64,000 bases of DNA, from positions 186,001-250,000 of the forward strand of contig CAMLMC010000002.1 of the NCBI GenBank assembly GCA_946481075.1. The letters run 5' to 3'. The notes below the pieces were generated by a model that ran no database searches, had not been told where the DNA came from, and was given only the letters and a program-made list of their open reading frames with translations. Positions within the stretch are counted from its first letter, which is position 1, and each line of letters opens with the position of its first letter. Of this stretch, positions 52,061 to 61,615 are shown piece by piece. Source of the stretch: an uncultured Alphaproteobacteria bacterium. GTDB lineage: Bacteria > Pseudomonadota > Alphaproteobacteria > Micavibrionales > Micavibrionaceae. The position numbers were made by a program, and so were the translations under genes.

Positions 52061-53791
52061 ATGAGCCTGGAAGACGATTCCCTGAAAAATGCATCGGCGT
52101 TTATCGAACGATTTGGCGGTATCCGCCCGATGGCCGCGAAAATCGGTGCGCCGGTCACAACGGTGCAGGGATGGAAAAAACGCGATGTCATCCCGGGTAC
52201 GCGCCGAGAGGATATTGTCAAGGCAGCCAACGAAAACGGCATCGATATTACCGATCTTCTGGACGGTGGCGACCCTGCGCCGGCAGTCGTGGGCATCGAG
52301 GGTATTCATGCCCCGTCCACGAGCGCCTTTGCCGACATTAAAGCCGCAGACACCAAGGCAGGCGACGAACCGAAAATCACGATCGAGCCGATCATCAAAC
52401 CGCAGGCAAAGCCCCTGCCGCCTTCATTCCAAAGCAAAATAGATACCACACACGAAGACTTGATGAACGCCATCGCGCTTGGCCAAAAAAAGGCTGTGAA
52501 CGCGAGCCTGTGGTCTACCGCGATTTTTGTTGTACTGGTGGGTGCTGGCGCTGGATTCCTGTTGTGGCCGACCGCGCAGAAAATAGAGCAGCATGATGTA
52601 CAACTGGCCGAAATCGAAGGCAAGATGTCATCGATTGACACCGATGTGCAGTCTATGAATGAAACCGCGAATTTCCTGAAGGGCATGGTGCCCGAAGAAG
52701 TGCAGATGCGGATGGGCGAACTTCGCGCGCAGGCAGATGACATTCAGAAAAAGGTCACGAATGTTGCAATTCAGGCCGAAGATATTCGCGATGCCGTACT
52801 GGCAACCGATGCAGGTACACTCGCCGACCGTCTTTCCGTGCTTGAGGCCAAACTGCGTGAAACCGAAGGCGGGCAGGACCTTGCCGATTTGACGGCGCGT
52901 GTGCGCGGACTCGAAGCCGCCTATGCCGATGGCCAGTTGTCGGCATCTGTTGATGAACTGCGCAAGATTGTGGACTCCCTTGATGGACAGGTGAACTCAA
53001 TCGACACCAAACTCGCGCAGGTGCAGCAACAACAAACGAGCCCGCTGGGCCAGACATTGCAGGGCGTGACGGGCAATGATTTGAAGGCCGCAGCGATGCT
53101 GATCGCCTTTGCACAATTGCGTGAATCGCTGAACCGCAGCGCGCCGTTTCAGGAAGATCTTGTTCTGTTGCAAAAACTGGCGGGCGAAGATGATCCGGAG
53201 CTGCAGGCGGCGCTGACCAAACTTGCACCACAAGCAGAAAAAGGCGGCGTGCTGACTCAGGAAGGTTTGTCCGAAGAATTCAAGACCATGGCGGGCGATA
53301 TCGTCTTTTCATCCCTAAAAGGTGAAGATGTTTCTATCACGGAAAAGGCCAAGGTGCGCCTCACCGAAATCGTCAATGTGAAAAAGGACGGCGAAGTGAT
53401 TGGCGGCAATGCCACACAGCAGGCCGTTGCCACGGCGCAAGCCCAACTGGATCAGGGCGATGTTCAGGGTGCGATTGCCACGCTGCAATCCCTCGACGGG
53501 GATGCCAAGAAAACGGCGCAGCCTTTCATCGATCAGGCACAGGCGACGTTGATGGCCGAACAAGTGCAGAACCTGCTTCGCCAGACTATTTTGGCCAAGG
53601 TCGGCGCGGATGTGACCAGCGCGGCGGGAACCGCTTCCACTGCCCAGCCGTTGACGGTCGATGACATCAAGGCAAAAGTTCAGGATGTACTTCCGGGCCA
53701 GCAGGGCGTTGTCGAAGATGAGGAATCGGGTTTCAAGGTCCTGCCGGCGCCAAAAGGATTCAAAGGGTTTTCTGATACGCAGGCCGAATAA
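52061..53791 (+). CDS. Mitofilin (Mic60)-like inner-membrane protein of the haem cluster
   Basis: 576 residues. An N-terminal HTH-like segment (FGGIRPMAAKIGAPVTTVQG) is followed by a linker, one membrane helix near residues 148-169 (SLWSTAIFVVLVGAGAGFLL), a long periplasmic coiled coil, and a C-terminal helical domain with Ala/Gln-rich stretches. Position between hemD and hemY is conserved in Alphaproteobacteria, where this gene is the proposed ancestor of mitochondrial Mic60, which shapes cristae. The ATG at 52061 is preferred over 52049. Confidence 0.82.
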   Translation: MSLEDDSLKNASAFIERFGGIRPMAAKIGAPVTTVQGWKKRDVIPGTRREDIVKAANENGIDITDLLDGGDPAPAVVGIEGIHAPSTSAFADIKAADTKAGDEPKITIEPIIKPQAKPLPPSFQSKIDTTHEDLMNAIALGQKKAVNASLWSTAIFVVLVGAGAGFLLWPTAQKIEQHDVQLAEIEGKMSSIDTDVQSMNETANFLKGMVPEEVQMRMGELRAQADDIQKKVTNVAIQAEDIRDAVLATDAGTLADRLSVLEAKLRETEGGQDLADLTARVRGLEAAYADGQLSASVDELRKIVDSLDGQVNSIDTKLAQVQQQQTSPLGQTLQGVTGNDLKAAAMLIAFAQLRESLNRSAPFQEDLVLLQKLAGEDDPELQAALTKLAPQAEKGGVLTQEGLSEEFKTMAGDIVFSSLKGEDVSITEKAKVRLTEIVNVKKDGEVIGGNATQQAVATAQAQLDQGDVQGAIATLQSLDGDAKKTAQPFIDQAQATLMAEQVQNLLRQTILAKVGADVTSAAGTASTAQPLTVDDIKAKVQDVLPGQQGVVEDEESGFKVLPAPKGFKGFSDTQAE

Positions 53792-53839
53792 CAAAAGGCC
53801 TGTCTTGTTATCTTCACTCACCAATAGCGGGAGGTTCGC

Positions 53840-55201
53840 TTGATCCGCGCATTGTGGTATTTCATTCAGCTTTGTGTTGTCGCGGGTGCGGCGATCTGGC
53901 TTGCCTCGCGTCCCGGCGCGGTCGATATTGCATGGCAGGATTACACGCTGTCCGTACAACTGGGCGCATTTCTTCTGGCCTTTGTCGTTCTTGTCATTTT
54001 GATGATGGCGATATTTAAAGTGATCGGTCTGATTGTCGGCCTGCCGGGCCGTTACAAAAACTATCGCGGGCTTAAGGCCCGGGAAAAGGGATATCAGTCA
54101 CTGACCCGTGGATTTGTCGCCCTTGCCGCTGGGGACGCGAAGAAGGCCACGCAATACGCGAAGGAGGTGCGGCACCTTATTCCGCATGAAACCGGTTTGC
54201 CGCTCTTGCTGGAGGCGCAGGCCGCACGTCTGCGCGGCGAAGAAGAACTGGCGCGTCATTCTTTTGAAGAGCTGTTGCAGGACAAGGATGCCGCGTTCTT
54301 TGGTGTGCGCGGACTTTTGAAATCCTCGCTGGATAGCGGAGATTACATTGCTGCGCTCGAATATGCCCGTACCGCGATGGAAAAAAATCCGAAACAGCCG
54401 TGGATTGTGAAATCGGTTTATGATCTGGAGATTAAAAACCAGCAATGGCACAACGCCTATCAGACTCTCGCGAAGGTGCGCAAGTTTAAGGCCATGGACG
54501 AAGCACAGGCGAAAAGCGATGAAATCGCCTTGCTCCTGATCATGGCCGATGACGACGCTGCGACAGGCAAGAACGAGGATGCCTTGAAAAAAGTAGAACG
54601 CGCCGTGCGTCTCGACCCCGGTTTCGTTCCTGCTGTTACGCATCTGGCAGAGCTATACTGGAACAGCAAGCGCAGGCCGCGTATTGCTTCCCTGATTGAA
54701 ACCGCATGGCGTTTAAACCCGCATCCCGGTCTTGCCGTATGGTGGGACAAGGTTGCACCCGAAAACAAAACCGATGATTCTATGCGCCGACTGAGATGGC
54801 AGGAAAAACTGGTGGCAATTCATCCGCAAAATCCCGATGCGCAAATCTCGGCGGCGATGGTTGCGATTGAGGACGGATTGTGGGGCGAAGCGAGGGCGCA
54901 TCTTGCCGAGGCGGAAAAAGCCCGCCCGTCTGCGCAAATCTTCCGTCTGCGATCGCGCCTTGAAGAGGTGAGCACGCATGACCAGAAACGCGCAAAAGAA
55001 CTTTTGGAAATGGCATCCGAGGCTCCGGCCGATCCGGTCTGGTATTGCAAGCTGACCGGGATTGTCTATCACGAATGGTCGCCGATTGCCTTGCCGCACG
55101 GAGGGTTCAATACAATCGTCTGGGGACATCCCGTCGTTGTCGCCAATCAAAATCAGGTCACAGGCGGTTTTGGCAACCCCTTGTTGATCGAGAAAATCTA
55201 G
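53840..55201 (+). CDS. hemY: HemY-type membrane protein with TPR domain
   Basis: 453 residues. Two N-terminal membrane helices (WYFIQLCVVAGAAIWLAS and LGAFLLAFVVLVILMMAIF) are followed by TPR-like helical repeats (ALEYARTAMEKNPKQPWIVK; ALKKVERAVRLDPGFVPAV). HemY of this type is encoded with haem genes; its exact role is unresolved. The start is TTG at 53840, with GCGGGAGG at ideal spacing. It ends four bases inside the convergent rhomboid gene. Confidence 0.9.
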   Translation: MIRALWYFIQLCVVAGAAIWLASRPGAVDIAWQDYTLSVQLGAFLLAFVVLVILMMAIFKVIGLIVGLPGRYKNYRGLKAREKGYQSLTRGFVALAAGDAKKATQYAKEVRHLIPHETGLPLLLEAQAARLRGEEELARHSFEELLQDKDAAFFGVRGLLKSSLDSGDYIAALEYARTAMEKNPKQPWIVKSVYDLEIKNQQWHNAYQTLAKVRKFKAMDEAQAKSDEIALLLIMADDDAATGKNEDALKKVERAVRLDPGFVPAVTHLAELYWNSKRRPRIASLIETAWRLNPHPGLAVWWDKVAPENKTDDSMRRLRWQEKLVAIHPQNPDAQISAAMVAIEDGLWGEARAHLAEAEKARPSAQIFRLRSRLEEVSTHDQKRAKELLEMASEAPADPVWYCKLTGIVYHEWSPIALPHGGFNTIVWGHPVVVANQNQVTGGFGNPLLIEKI

Positions 55202-55953
55202 GCCCGCATTAGCTTGATCACGGCAAACCCGCCGAGGAAACCGCCTACATGCGCGGCCCATGCGATCATGCTGCCGCCCGGTCCGCCCATCATGCCAAAA
55301 CCGATCGAAAGGCCGATCCATATCAGGGCGAAAGGCAGAATGCCGAGGCGTCCACCCATTTCCTGCTGCCCGCGATTGAGCATCACGATTGCGGCGGCGA
55401 AGAAACCGCTAAGCCCACCTGATGCGCCGATCATCGGGAACTCCGAAGATGTGTTCAGAATATAATGCGCAAGCACGCCGAACAGTCCGCTGCCGAAAAA
55501 CAGGATCAGCATGCGTTTAGATCCCAGCCAGCGTTCTATGCCGCTGCCAAAGGCCAGCAGCATGAACCCGTTCATGGCGATGTGATGCCAGCTTCCATGC
55601 AGGAACATATGCGTAATCGGGGTAAGCCACGCAAGGAGCGGGGTAGGGTTCTCGCCGGAAAAATACGCCGGGATGAACCCGAAATTCATGATGATGTCAT
55701 CGGCTGCCTGAGGACTCAAAACCAGATTGAGGAGGATGTGAATAGCCACGATCAGCGCCAGAAGGGACGATGTGACAGGCGGTATGTTGAACAAGGCCTC
55801 TTTGGGCGTGCGCGCCTGATGCAGGCGGCGTTCTATTTCTTCTTTTTCACGGCGCATGCGGTCACGCTCTGCCAATGTTGGGAGGGGGACCACCTTGTCA
55901 TTGTCTGGGCCGCCGCCCTGATCGCCGTCATTCCCGTTTAAGTGCGAAGACAT
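55198..55953 (-). CDS. Rhomboid-family intramembrane serine protease
   Basis: About 251 residues. A charged cytoplasmic N-terminus of about 65 residues precedes six hydrophobic helices. The catalytic serine lies in GASGGLSGFFAA and the catalytic histidine in WAAHVGGFLGGF; the conserved HGSWHHIAMNGFMLL loop is present, so the enzyme should be active. The ATG at 55953 is preferred because AAAGGG lies five bases upstream; ATG at 55977 lacks a site. Confidence 0.93.
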   Translation of the reverse strand: MSSHLNGNDGDQGGGPDNDKVVPLPTLAERDRMRREKEEIERRLHQARTPKEALFNIPPVTSSLLALIVAIHILLNLVLSPQAADDIIMNFGFIPAYFSGENPTPLLAWLTPITHMFLHGSWHHIAMNGFMLLAFGSGIERWLGSKRMLILFFGSGLFGVLAHYILNTSSEFPMIGASGGLSGFFAAAIVMLNRGQQEMGGRLGILPFALIWIGLSIGFGMMGGPGGSMIAWAAHVGGFLGGFAVIKLMRA

Positions 55954-56005
55954 ATAAACCCTTTGTTTTGTAAACAACCATTCCCACTATAGAAACCAGA
56001 ATAGA

Positions 56006-56040
56006 AAAATACAGCGGCTTTTTTATGGCCGCTGTATTTT
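56006..56040. terminator. Intrinsic terminator, 13-pair stem
   Basis: AAAATACAGCGGC pairs perfectly with GCCGCTGTATTTT around a nine-base loop. It ends the minus-strand transcript of the gene at 56064-56732 before the rhomboid gene. Confidence 0.85.
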
Positions 56041-56063
56041 GTTTCATTTCAAGGGCGTATTTC

Positions 56064-56732
56064 CTAGGGCGTGAGACCGCCGAACATCGGGCCGGTTTTC
56101 TCCGCATCATATTTATATTTGATTTTTTCGTCACCGCGGGCTTCAAGACCGCCGCCTGGCGTGGCTTTTTGGATGATATCGCTGACGCCCTTCATCAGGT
56201 CCATCGCCATGATCTTGGTTTGCGAAAGTTGATGCTTGAGGTTCTCAAGGGCCTGTGCATAGGCTTCTTTGGCTATTTCGCGGCCCATAATCACGAATTT
56301 CTGGATTTCACCGGATAGCGAAACCGCGCCATCGGCGATCTTGCTAAACGCGTTCAGGGATACCTCGGTTTCAATCTCCGGATTGCGGCGGTTCGGTTTC
56401 TTGCCGCCGCCGCCGGATTTGCCACGGGCGCCTTCACCGTCTTCATCGTCATCGGTTTCGTCGCGATTGTCGTTCGTCGTTTTGATATCGAGATAAGTCG
56501 CAGCCTGGAATGTCACTGGATAGTGGCGTAGTTCCTTCGCATCGAGTGTATGGCCGCTCATGCCCGCTTTGATTTCAACGCGCACGTTGCTTTTGTCATG
56601 CCAGTCGAAAACGACGCAGTGGCTTTTATATTCGCCGTGCTGGACGTATTTCTTCACCACCTTCTTACCGGGGTAGAAAGCCTCATCTTCCAATCCTGCG
56701 CTGTGCAGAAGTTCTTCGATGTTTACCTGCAT
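56064..56732 (-). CDS. Unknown soluble protein (222 residues)
   Basis: The N-terminal 80 residues are alpha/beta (VQHGEYKSHCVVFDWHDKSN). A very acidic segment (DETDDDEDGEG) and a Gly/Lys-rich linker follow near residues 90-115, then a long helical C-terminal part (GREIAKEAYAQALENLKHQL). No membrane helix, signal peptide or known family is seen. It is a single gene with its own terminator. Confidence 0.6.
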   Translation of the reverse strand: MQVNIEELLHSAGLEDEAFYPGKKVVKKYVQHGEYKSHCVVFDWHDKSNVRVEIKAGMSGHTLDAKELRHYPVTFQAATYLDIKTTNDNRDETDDDEDGEGARGKSGGGGKKPNRRNPEIETEVSLNAFSKIADGAVSLSGEIQKFVIMGREIAKEAYAQALENLKHQLSQTKIMAMDLMKGVSDIIQKATPGGGLEARGDEKIKYKYDAEKTGPMFGGLTP

Positions 56733-56936
56733 GTCTTACGCACTCCTTGTACCCACCATTATTTTACGAAATTGTAGGTTCATCATGCTTCCAAAGATTT
56801 AAAGAAACGTAAAGAAATGATGATTTTTTGATGGCCGCCGGCCATGCCCGGGGAAGCGCTTGTTTCGTATGAAATTTTGCCGAGTTGTCTGATTTTATGA
56901 TACAGTGAGATCAGAATTTTATAGGAAGGAATGGAT

Positions 56937-57455
56937 ATGCGTTTTGGCTCTTTCTTGGTGGTTGCAGGTTTGACGCTCTGCGGTATGGCAGGCGCTGCAG
57001 TCGCCCAGACCCCCTTATATATTCCTATGACGTCACAGCAGGGTTATGGCACCACGCAATCGGGCAATGTTCCGGTTTATAACAATCTGGGATCGCCGCT
57101 GCCGATGGACCAGATGATTGCCGGCAAAAACGCACCTTCTTACAATTACAATGCACCAAAGCCTTATAACCTTAACCCTACAACATACGGCAACGGCGTT
57201 CTGACGGCGGATCAGGTGGCGCGTGCGCGCGCCGAACGTAATGCCAGGGCCCAGCAATACGCACAGGAATATATGCAGCAGGCAACAGAATCCCAATATG
57301 GGCAACAGGCCCAGCAGGCCATGGGTGGTGTAGCCAACGCCTATGGCAATTACATGGAGCCTCAGCAGACGCAAAAGCCGAAGAAGAAGCGCCTTGTCTA
57401 TCGCGAGCAGGACGAGATTTTGCAAACGCCACCGCGTTTGTTCAATATCGACTGA
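56937..57455 (+). CDS. Exported Gln/Tyr/Asn-rich protein of unknown function
   Basis: 172 residues with a signal peptide (FLVVAGLTLCGMAGAAVAQ, cleavage near residue 24). The mature chain is low complexity: Pro, Tyr, Asn and Gln rich, with YNYNAPKPYNLNP, then a Gln/Ala-rich helix (AQQYAQEYMQQATESQYGQQ) and a basic KPKKKRL segment. The ATG at 56937 has AGGAAGGA at normal spacing; the ATG at 56931 would touch it. Located just before polysaccharide genes, but a terminator separates them. Confidence 0.65.
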   Translation: MRFGSFLVVAGLTLCGMAGAAVAQTPLYIPMTSQQGYGTTQSGNVPVYNNLGSPLPMDQMIAGKNAPSYNYNAPKPYNLNPTTYGNGVLTADQVARARAERNARAQQYAQEYMQQATESQYGQQAQQAMGGVANAYGNYMEPQQTQKPKKKRLVYREQDEILQTPPRLFNID

Positions 57456-57482
57456 CCTTCAGCCCGAATAAAACTTGCACCG

Positions 57483-57508
57483 CGCCCCGCCTTCTGGTGG
57501 GGTGTTTT
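57483..57508 (+). terminator. Intrinsic terminator before the Wzy-like gene
   Basis: CCCCGCC and GGTGGGG form a seven-pair stem with a TTCT loop, extended by one or two outer pairs, then TTTT. The ATG of the next gene follows two bases later. Confidence 0.65.
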
Positions 57509-57510
57509 GC

Positions 57511-58704
57511 ATGATGGTTCATCGCATCGCCTCAACGCCTGTGCCGGTTCTTGCCCTGTTCGCGGCGATAGTGGTCTATGGCATGTTCGGGTCCCCCACG
57601 CCGGATAACCCCGGTGCGGTGGAAGCCGTTGTGGGCGCTTTGCTCATCCTTGCCGCCGGAATGGGACTGATGGGGCGGTTCCGCAGGCTCGATTTGGGGG
57701 AACCGTTTTTTCTGCGTATACTCCATGTTCTTTTCCTGACAGGCATCACTGTCCCTGTCCTCACCGGAATATATAACGGCAATGAGATGGCGTTGATCGT
57801 TCGCGATTTATTATCTTTTGCTTTTTTGTGTCTGCCGATTTTCCTGATGCGTATATTCGAGATAAACGAAGGGGCGGCGAGGTTCCTGCCTATATTAATG
57901 CTGGGCGCAGGGGCCGCGTTCGCGGTGCGGACCCTTATCCCCGCGTTCAATTTGTGGATCGCCGATGGCGAGCTTTTATACCTGTCCAATTCCCCCTTAG
58001 TTCTGTTTGCCGCGATCTTTACGGCGGGGTTTGTTTGGCGAGCGCTGGTTCATATATCGGTATCGCGTCTTCCGGTGCTGATAGGAGGCGGGATCATAAT
58101 TGCCGTGATTGTCGCGGCCATGCTGTTGGATATCCAGCGTGCCACCATCGCCGCGATCGGGCTCAGTCTCTTTGTCTTTTGGGGCGATACCCTGATCCGG
58201 ACACCGGGTCGGATTGTCCTGCCCACCATCTTGCTGATGGCTCTCTTATATATAATTGCGCCATGGGTGGCGGAGACCGCAGGCGCCATTTACAAGAAGA
58301 CAGCGGAAGTGGGGATGAATATGCGCGTTCAGGAGGCCGGGGCAGTTTTTGCGTCTGCCGCGGCAGACCCTGTCCGATTCTTCGCCGGGTCCGGATGGGG
58401 AGGGGTTTTCGCCTCTCCTGCCGTTGGTGGGCTGGACGTAAATTATACCCACAGTCTTTTGACATTGATGTTTTTAAAGGGCGGGGCGTTGATGGCGCTT
58501 TTGGCCACGGTGTTCTGCATCGCCGTATTCTATGAGATTGTCCTTATATTTCAAAGGGACAGGGGCAGGGCGATGGCCGTTTTCTGGCCGTTCATTATCC
58601 CGGTTTTTCTCTATGCTTCCCATAAATCTCTCGATTTCGGGCTATTGCTTCTACTCATCGGGGTGTGGAGTAAGCGGTCCGCCCCGTTGCGCGAAACGTC
58701 CTAG
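57511..58704 (+). CDS. O-antigen polymerase/ligase-like membrane protein
   Basis: About 397 residues with ten or more hydrophobic helices (VPVLALFAAIVVYGMFG; AIFTAGFVWRALVHISVS; GLLLLLIGVWSK) and a periplasmic loop near residues 260-310 containing FFAGSGWGGVFASPAVGG and YTHSLLTLMFLKGG, typical of Wzy/WaaL-type proteins. It is followed by a glycosyltransferase, a Wzz-like protein and a second glycosyltransferase, forming a glycan assembly unit. Confidence 0.8.
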   Translation: MMVHRIASTPVPVLALFAAIVVYGMFGSPTPDNPGAVEAVVGALLILAAGMGLMGRFRRLDLGEPFFLRILHVLFLTGITVPVLTGIYNGNEMALIVRDLLSFAFLCLPIFLMRIFEINEGAARFLPILMLGAGAAFAVRTLIPAFNLWIADGELLYLSNSPLVLFAAIFTAGFVWRALVHISVSRLPVLIGGGIIIAVIVAAMLLDIQRATIAAIGLSLFVFWGDTLIRTPGRIVLPTILLMALLYIIAPWVAETAGAIYKKTAEVGMNMRVQEAGAVFASAAADPVRFFAGSGWGGVFASPAVGGLDVNYTHSLLTLMFLKGGALMALLATVFCIAVFYEIVLIFQRDRGRAMAVFWPFIIPVFLYASHKSLDFGLLLLLIGVWSKRSAPLRETS

Positions 58705-58749
58705 TCGTGTATTCACAAAGAATATCCATATCGTAAAAGACGTAGGCCG

Positions 58750-59982
58750 ATGACCTTAAACAAGCCGTCTGTTCTGTTAATCAACCGGGTGTACCCGCCA
58801 GCAAGGGGGGCAAGTGGCCGCGTCCTGCGCGATCTGGCCCGCGAAATGGCGCGCGCGGGATGGCAGGTCACGGTCCTGACTACGGGTGAAAAAACATTCT
58901 CTGAAAACGATGGCGGAATAGCGGTCTACCGCGTCAAGGCCAACCAATCGCCCAAGGGGTTTTTCAGCTACGCCCGCATTCTGGCCCGGCTTTACCTCGC
59001 CGCGATGAAACAGCCGCATCACGACCTTGTCGTCACCATGACCGATCCTCCACTGCTCGTGACCGTTGGCCGCCGTTTTGCGAAGAAGCGGCATTGCGCC
59101 CATATGCACTGGTGTCATGATCTTTATCCGGACTTGTTCCCATCCATCGGCGTCAAGATGCCGGATTTTGTTATGAAGTCGCTTTCACGCACCGCACGCC
59201 GTTCGATGAACAAATCCGGTAAGGTAATTGCCGTAGGCCGTTGCATGGCGAAATATCTTGCCCATACAGGCGTTGAAACGGGGCGTATCAGCATCGTGCC
59301 CAATTGGCCGGATCAGGAAATTATCGAGGCCAACCGTGGTGCAAGCAACGATGTACGGATGAAGGCGAATGTTGCCAATGCCCGCCCGCCGGAACAGTTA
59401 ATACGCGATACATCGCCGCGATTCCGGGTTTTATATGCCGGTAATATCGGACGTGCGCATCCGATGAACACGATACTGGAAGCCGCAGAAGCGCTTTCGA
59501 TTCATCCTGAAATAGAGTTTGTTTTTGTAGGCGATGGGCCGAACCATGACCGCCTTGCGTCTGAGCGGGCACGCCGCGAACTTCAAAACGTAAAATTGCT
59601 GCCTTATCAACCCGCAAGTAAACTTAAGGATCTGATGGAAAGCGGTGATGTGCATCTGGTGAGCATGCGCGACGATGCGGCGGGACTGCTGGTCCCATGT
59701 AAGTTCTATTCCGCGCTGGCCGCCGCGCGCCCCGCCATCTATATCGGGCCGGACGATACGGAGATTGCCCGCATTATAAAAGATTATGGATGCGGCGCGA
59801 TTGTTCCGCAAGGTGATGGGCAAACGCTCGCGCAGGCAATTCTTTATTTCCGAAGCGAGCCGAATGCATGGTTCGATGCGCAGCAAGGCGCATTGGAGGC
59901 GGCGCAGGAATGCCGTCCCGTCAAATCGATTCTTTCCATTATGAAGGAAGCCGAAAACACCATCCGTACGCGCGTGGCATAA
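58750..59982 (+). CDS. Glycosyltransferase family 4 (WbuB-like)
   Basis: 410 residues of GT-B fold. The N-terminal domain starts SVLLINRVYPPARGASGRVL and contains MHWCHDLYPDLFPSIGVKMP; the C-terminal nucleotide-sugar domain has RVLYAGNIGRAHPMNTILEA, EFVFVGDGPNHDRL and VPCKFYSALAAARPAIYIG. Such enzymes add a sugar to undecaprenyl-linked intermediates in the cytoplasm. It follows the Wzy-like gene by 45 bases and precedes the Wzz-like gene by six. Confidence 0.9.
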   Translation: MTLNKPSVLLINRVYPPARGASGRVLRDLAREMARAGWQVTVLTTGEKTFSENDGGIAVYRVKANQSPKGFFSYARILARLYLAAMKQPHHDLVVTMTDPPLLVTVGRRFAKKRHCAHMHWCHDLYPDLFPSIGVKMPDFVMKSLSRTARRSMNKSGKVIAVGRCMAKYLAHTGVETGRISIVPNWPDQEIIEANRGASNDVRMKANVANARPPEQLIRDTSPRFRVLYAGNIGRAHPMNTILEAAEALSIHPEIEFVFVGDGPNHDRLASERARRELQNVKLLPYQPASKLKDLMESGDVHLVSMRDDAAGLLVPCKFYSALAAARPAIYIGPDDTEIARIIKDYGCGAIVPQGDGQTLAQAILYFRSEPNAWFDAQQGALEAAQECRPVKSILSIMKEAENTIRTRVA

Positions 59983-59988
59983 GCGGAC

Positions 59989-60813
59989 ATGAACAGCGAA
60001 CCAACCCTTGCAGATATGATTGCATCGTTCTGGAAGGCGCGGGTCTACATTCTTGTTTCCATGGTCGTGACATTGATTGCCGGGGCAATTATCATTCTAA
60101 GCGCTACGCCGCTTTATAAGGCGACCATGATTGTGGCACCTGCGGATGGTTATGCGCTTGGCGACTATGCTTCGACGCGTGCTGAAGGCCAATCACTCGA
60201 CATTCCTTTCTGGCGGCCCAAAGACCAAGAAGGCGTATCGACCGATTTTTACCGATTCGTCTATACATCGACGGGGACATCAGTAGCGGCTATATTGCTT
60301 AAGGATCAATCGGTGCTGGCCGGTATTGCCAAAGATGGGCGCTGGCGCCATGGATCGGAGGCGTGGAGCGCGGAAGAGCTTGCGGAATATTTGCAAAAAA
60401 ATTTAAAGATCGAGCATCTGGGCACGACGCCGTTGCGACGGATCAGCTATAACCATCCCGATGCGGATTTTGCCGCGGCACTGCTCCGCAAGGTTCATCT
60501 GGTTTCGGACCAACTTATTCGCCGAGACCGCAGGCGCCAATCGGAAACCCGGATCAACTATCTACAAGATTCATTGCAGAAAACCCTCAACCCTGATCAC
60601 CGCAAGGGTATTGCCAATCTTTTAATTCAGCAGGAACATATCAGAATGCTGGCGAATCTCGATGAGCCATACGCCGCGATCGTGGTGGAACCTCCGGCGA
60701 GCGCGCCAAAACCTGTCTGGCCCAATACCCCGGCTATTCTAATTGTGTTTGCCATGATGGGGGTTGTGGGTGGCTATCTGGTCTGGTCGGTACGGCACCC
60801 ACATGCAAGATAA
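59989..60813 (+). CDS. Wzz-like chain-length/polysaccharide co-polymerase
   Basis: 274 residues. A membrane helix near residues 20-42 (VYILVSMVVTLIAGAIIILS) and another near the C-terminus (TPAILIVFAMMGVVGGYLVW) flank a periplasmic helical region; the second follows the Pro-rich VVEPPASAPKPVWPNTPA, typical of Wzz proteins. These set chain length during Wzy polymerisation. There is no cytoplasmic kinase domain. Confidence 0.85.
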   Translation: MNSEPTLADMIASFWKARVYILVSMVVTLIAGAIIILSATPLYKATMIVAPADGYALGDYASTRAEGQSLDIPFWRPKDQEGVSTDFYRFVYTSTGTSVAAILLKDQSVLAGIAKDGRWRHGSEAWSAEELAEYLQKNLKIEHLGTTPLRRISYNHPDADFAAALLRKVHLVSDQLIRRDRRRQSETRINYLQDSLQKTLNPDHRKGIANLLIQQEHIRMLANLDEPYAAIVVEPPASAPKPVWPNTPAILIVFAMMGVVGGYLVWSVRHPHAR

Positions 60814-61615
60814 GATTCCGATTACTGTTATTATTACGACCTTGAATGAAGAAAAAAATCTTCCGCGTTGTCTTTCGGCGCTTCAGTGTTTTGATGAGAT
60901 CATCGTCGTTGATTCACATTCAAAAGATAATAGCCGCATGATTGCGGAAAGCTTCGGCGCGCGTTTTGTTTCCTTCACATGGAATGGACAGTACCCAAAG
61001 AAACGGCAGTGGTGTCTTGATAATCTTACCATCCAGCATGACTTCGTTTTCTTCGTGGATGCCGATGAGGAGGTGACAAAGGAACTGGCGGACGAAATCG
61101 CGGTGCTTGATTTCTCCCGCGCGGGATATTTCATTGATGGACTCTATGTGGCTGATGGTGTGGTTCTTAAACGCGGCATGCGCAATCGCAAACTCTGCCT
61201 GATCAACCGCCACAAGATGGAGTTTCCCGTAGTCGATGATCTGGATATCCCGGGCATGGGGGAAATAGAAGGCCATTACCAGCCCGTTTTGAGGAGTTGT
61301 GCAAAAGGTATGAAAATTGGACGGCTGGACGCCTCCCTGTTGCATTACTGCTTTAACGATGCGGGGAGGTGGGAGCAGAAGCATCATGGTTATGCGCTCT
61401 GGGAAAAGGGAATGATTGATAAAAAGGCCTATCCCGACGATCCGGTCGCTTGGCGAAATAGGATAAAATCTTTATTCCGCGCATCCCGGTATAAGCGGTG
61501 GGCATTCTTGTTTTATTACGGCCTGTTAAGAGGCGGTGTCCTAGAGGGGCGAAAGAATATCGACCTTCTTTTCAAAAAAGCGGATTATTATCGTGCCATC
61601 GATACCAGAAAATGA
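60803..61615 (+). CDS. Glycosyltransferase family 2 (WaaE/KdtX-like)
   Basis: 270 residues of GT-A fold: PITVIITTLNEEKNLPRCLS, FDEIIVVDSHSKDNS, QHDFVFFVDADEEV with the metal-binding DxD, and YRAIDTRK at the end. WaaE/KdtX proteins transfer glucose to lipopolysaccharide core sugars. The start at ATG 60803 overlaps the Wzz-like stop by 11 bases. The 3' end overlaps the convergent gene at 61588 by 28 bases. Confidence 0.88.
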   Translation: MQDKIPITVIITTLNEEKNLPRCLSALQCFDEIIVVDSHSKDNSRMIAESFGARFVSFTWNGQYPKKRQWCLDNLTIQHDFVFFVDADEEVTKELADEIAVLDFSRAGYFIDGLYVADGVVLKRGMRNRKLCLINRHKMEFPVVDDLDIPGMGEIEGHYQPVLRSCAKGMKIGRLDASLLHYCFNDAGRWEQKHHGYALWEKGMIDKKAYPDDPVAWRNRIKSLFRASRYKRWAFLFYYGLLRGGVLEGRKNIDLLFKKADYYRAIDTRK

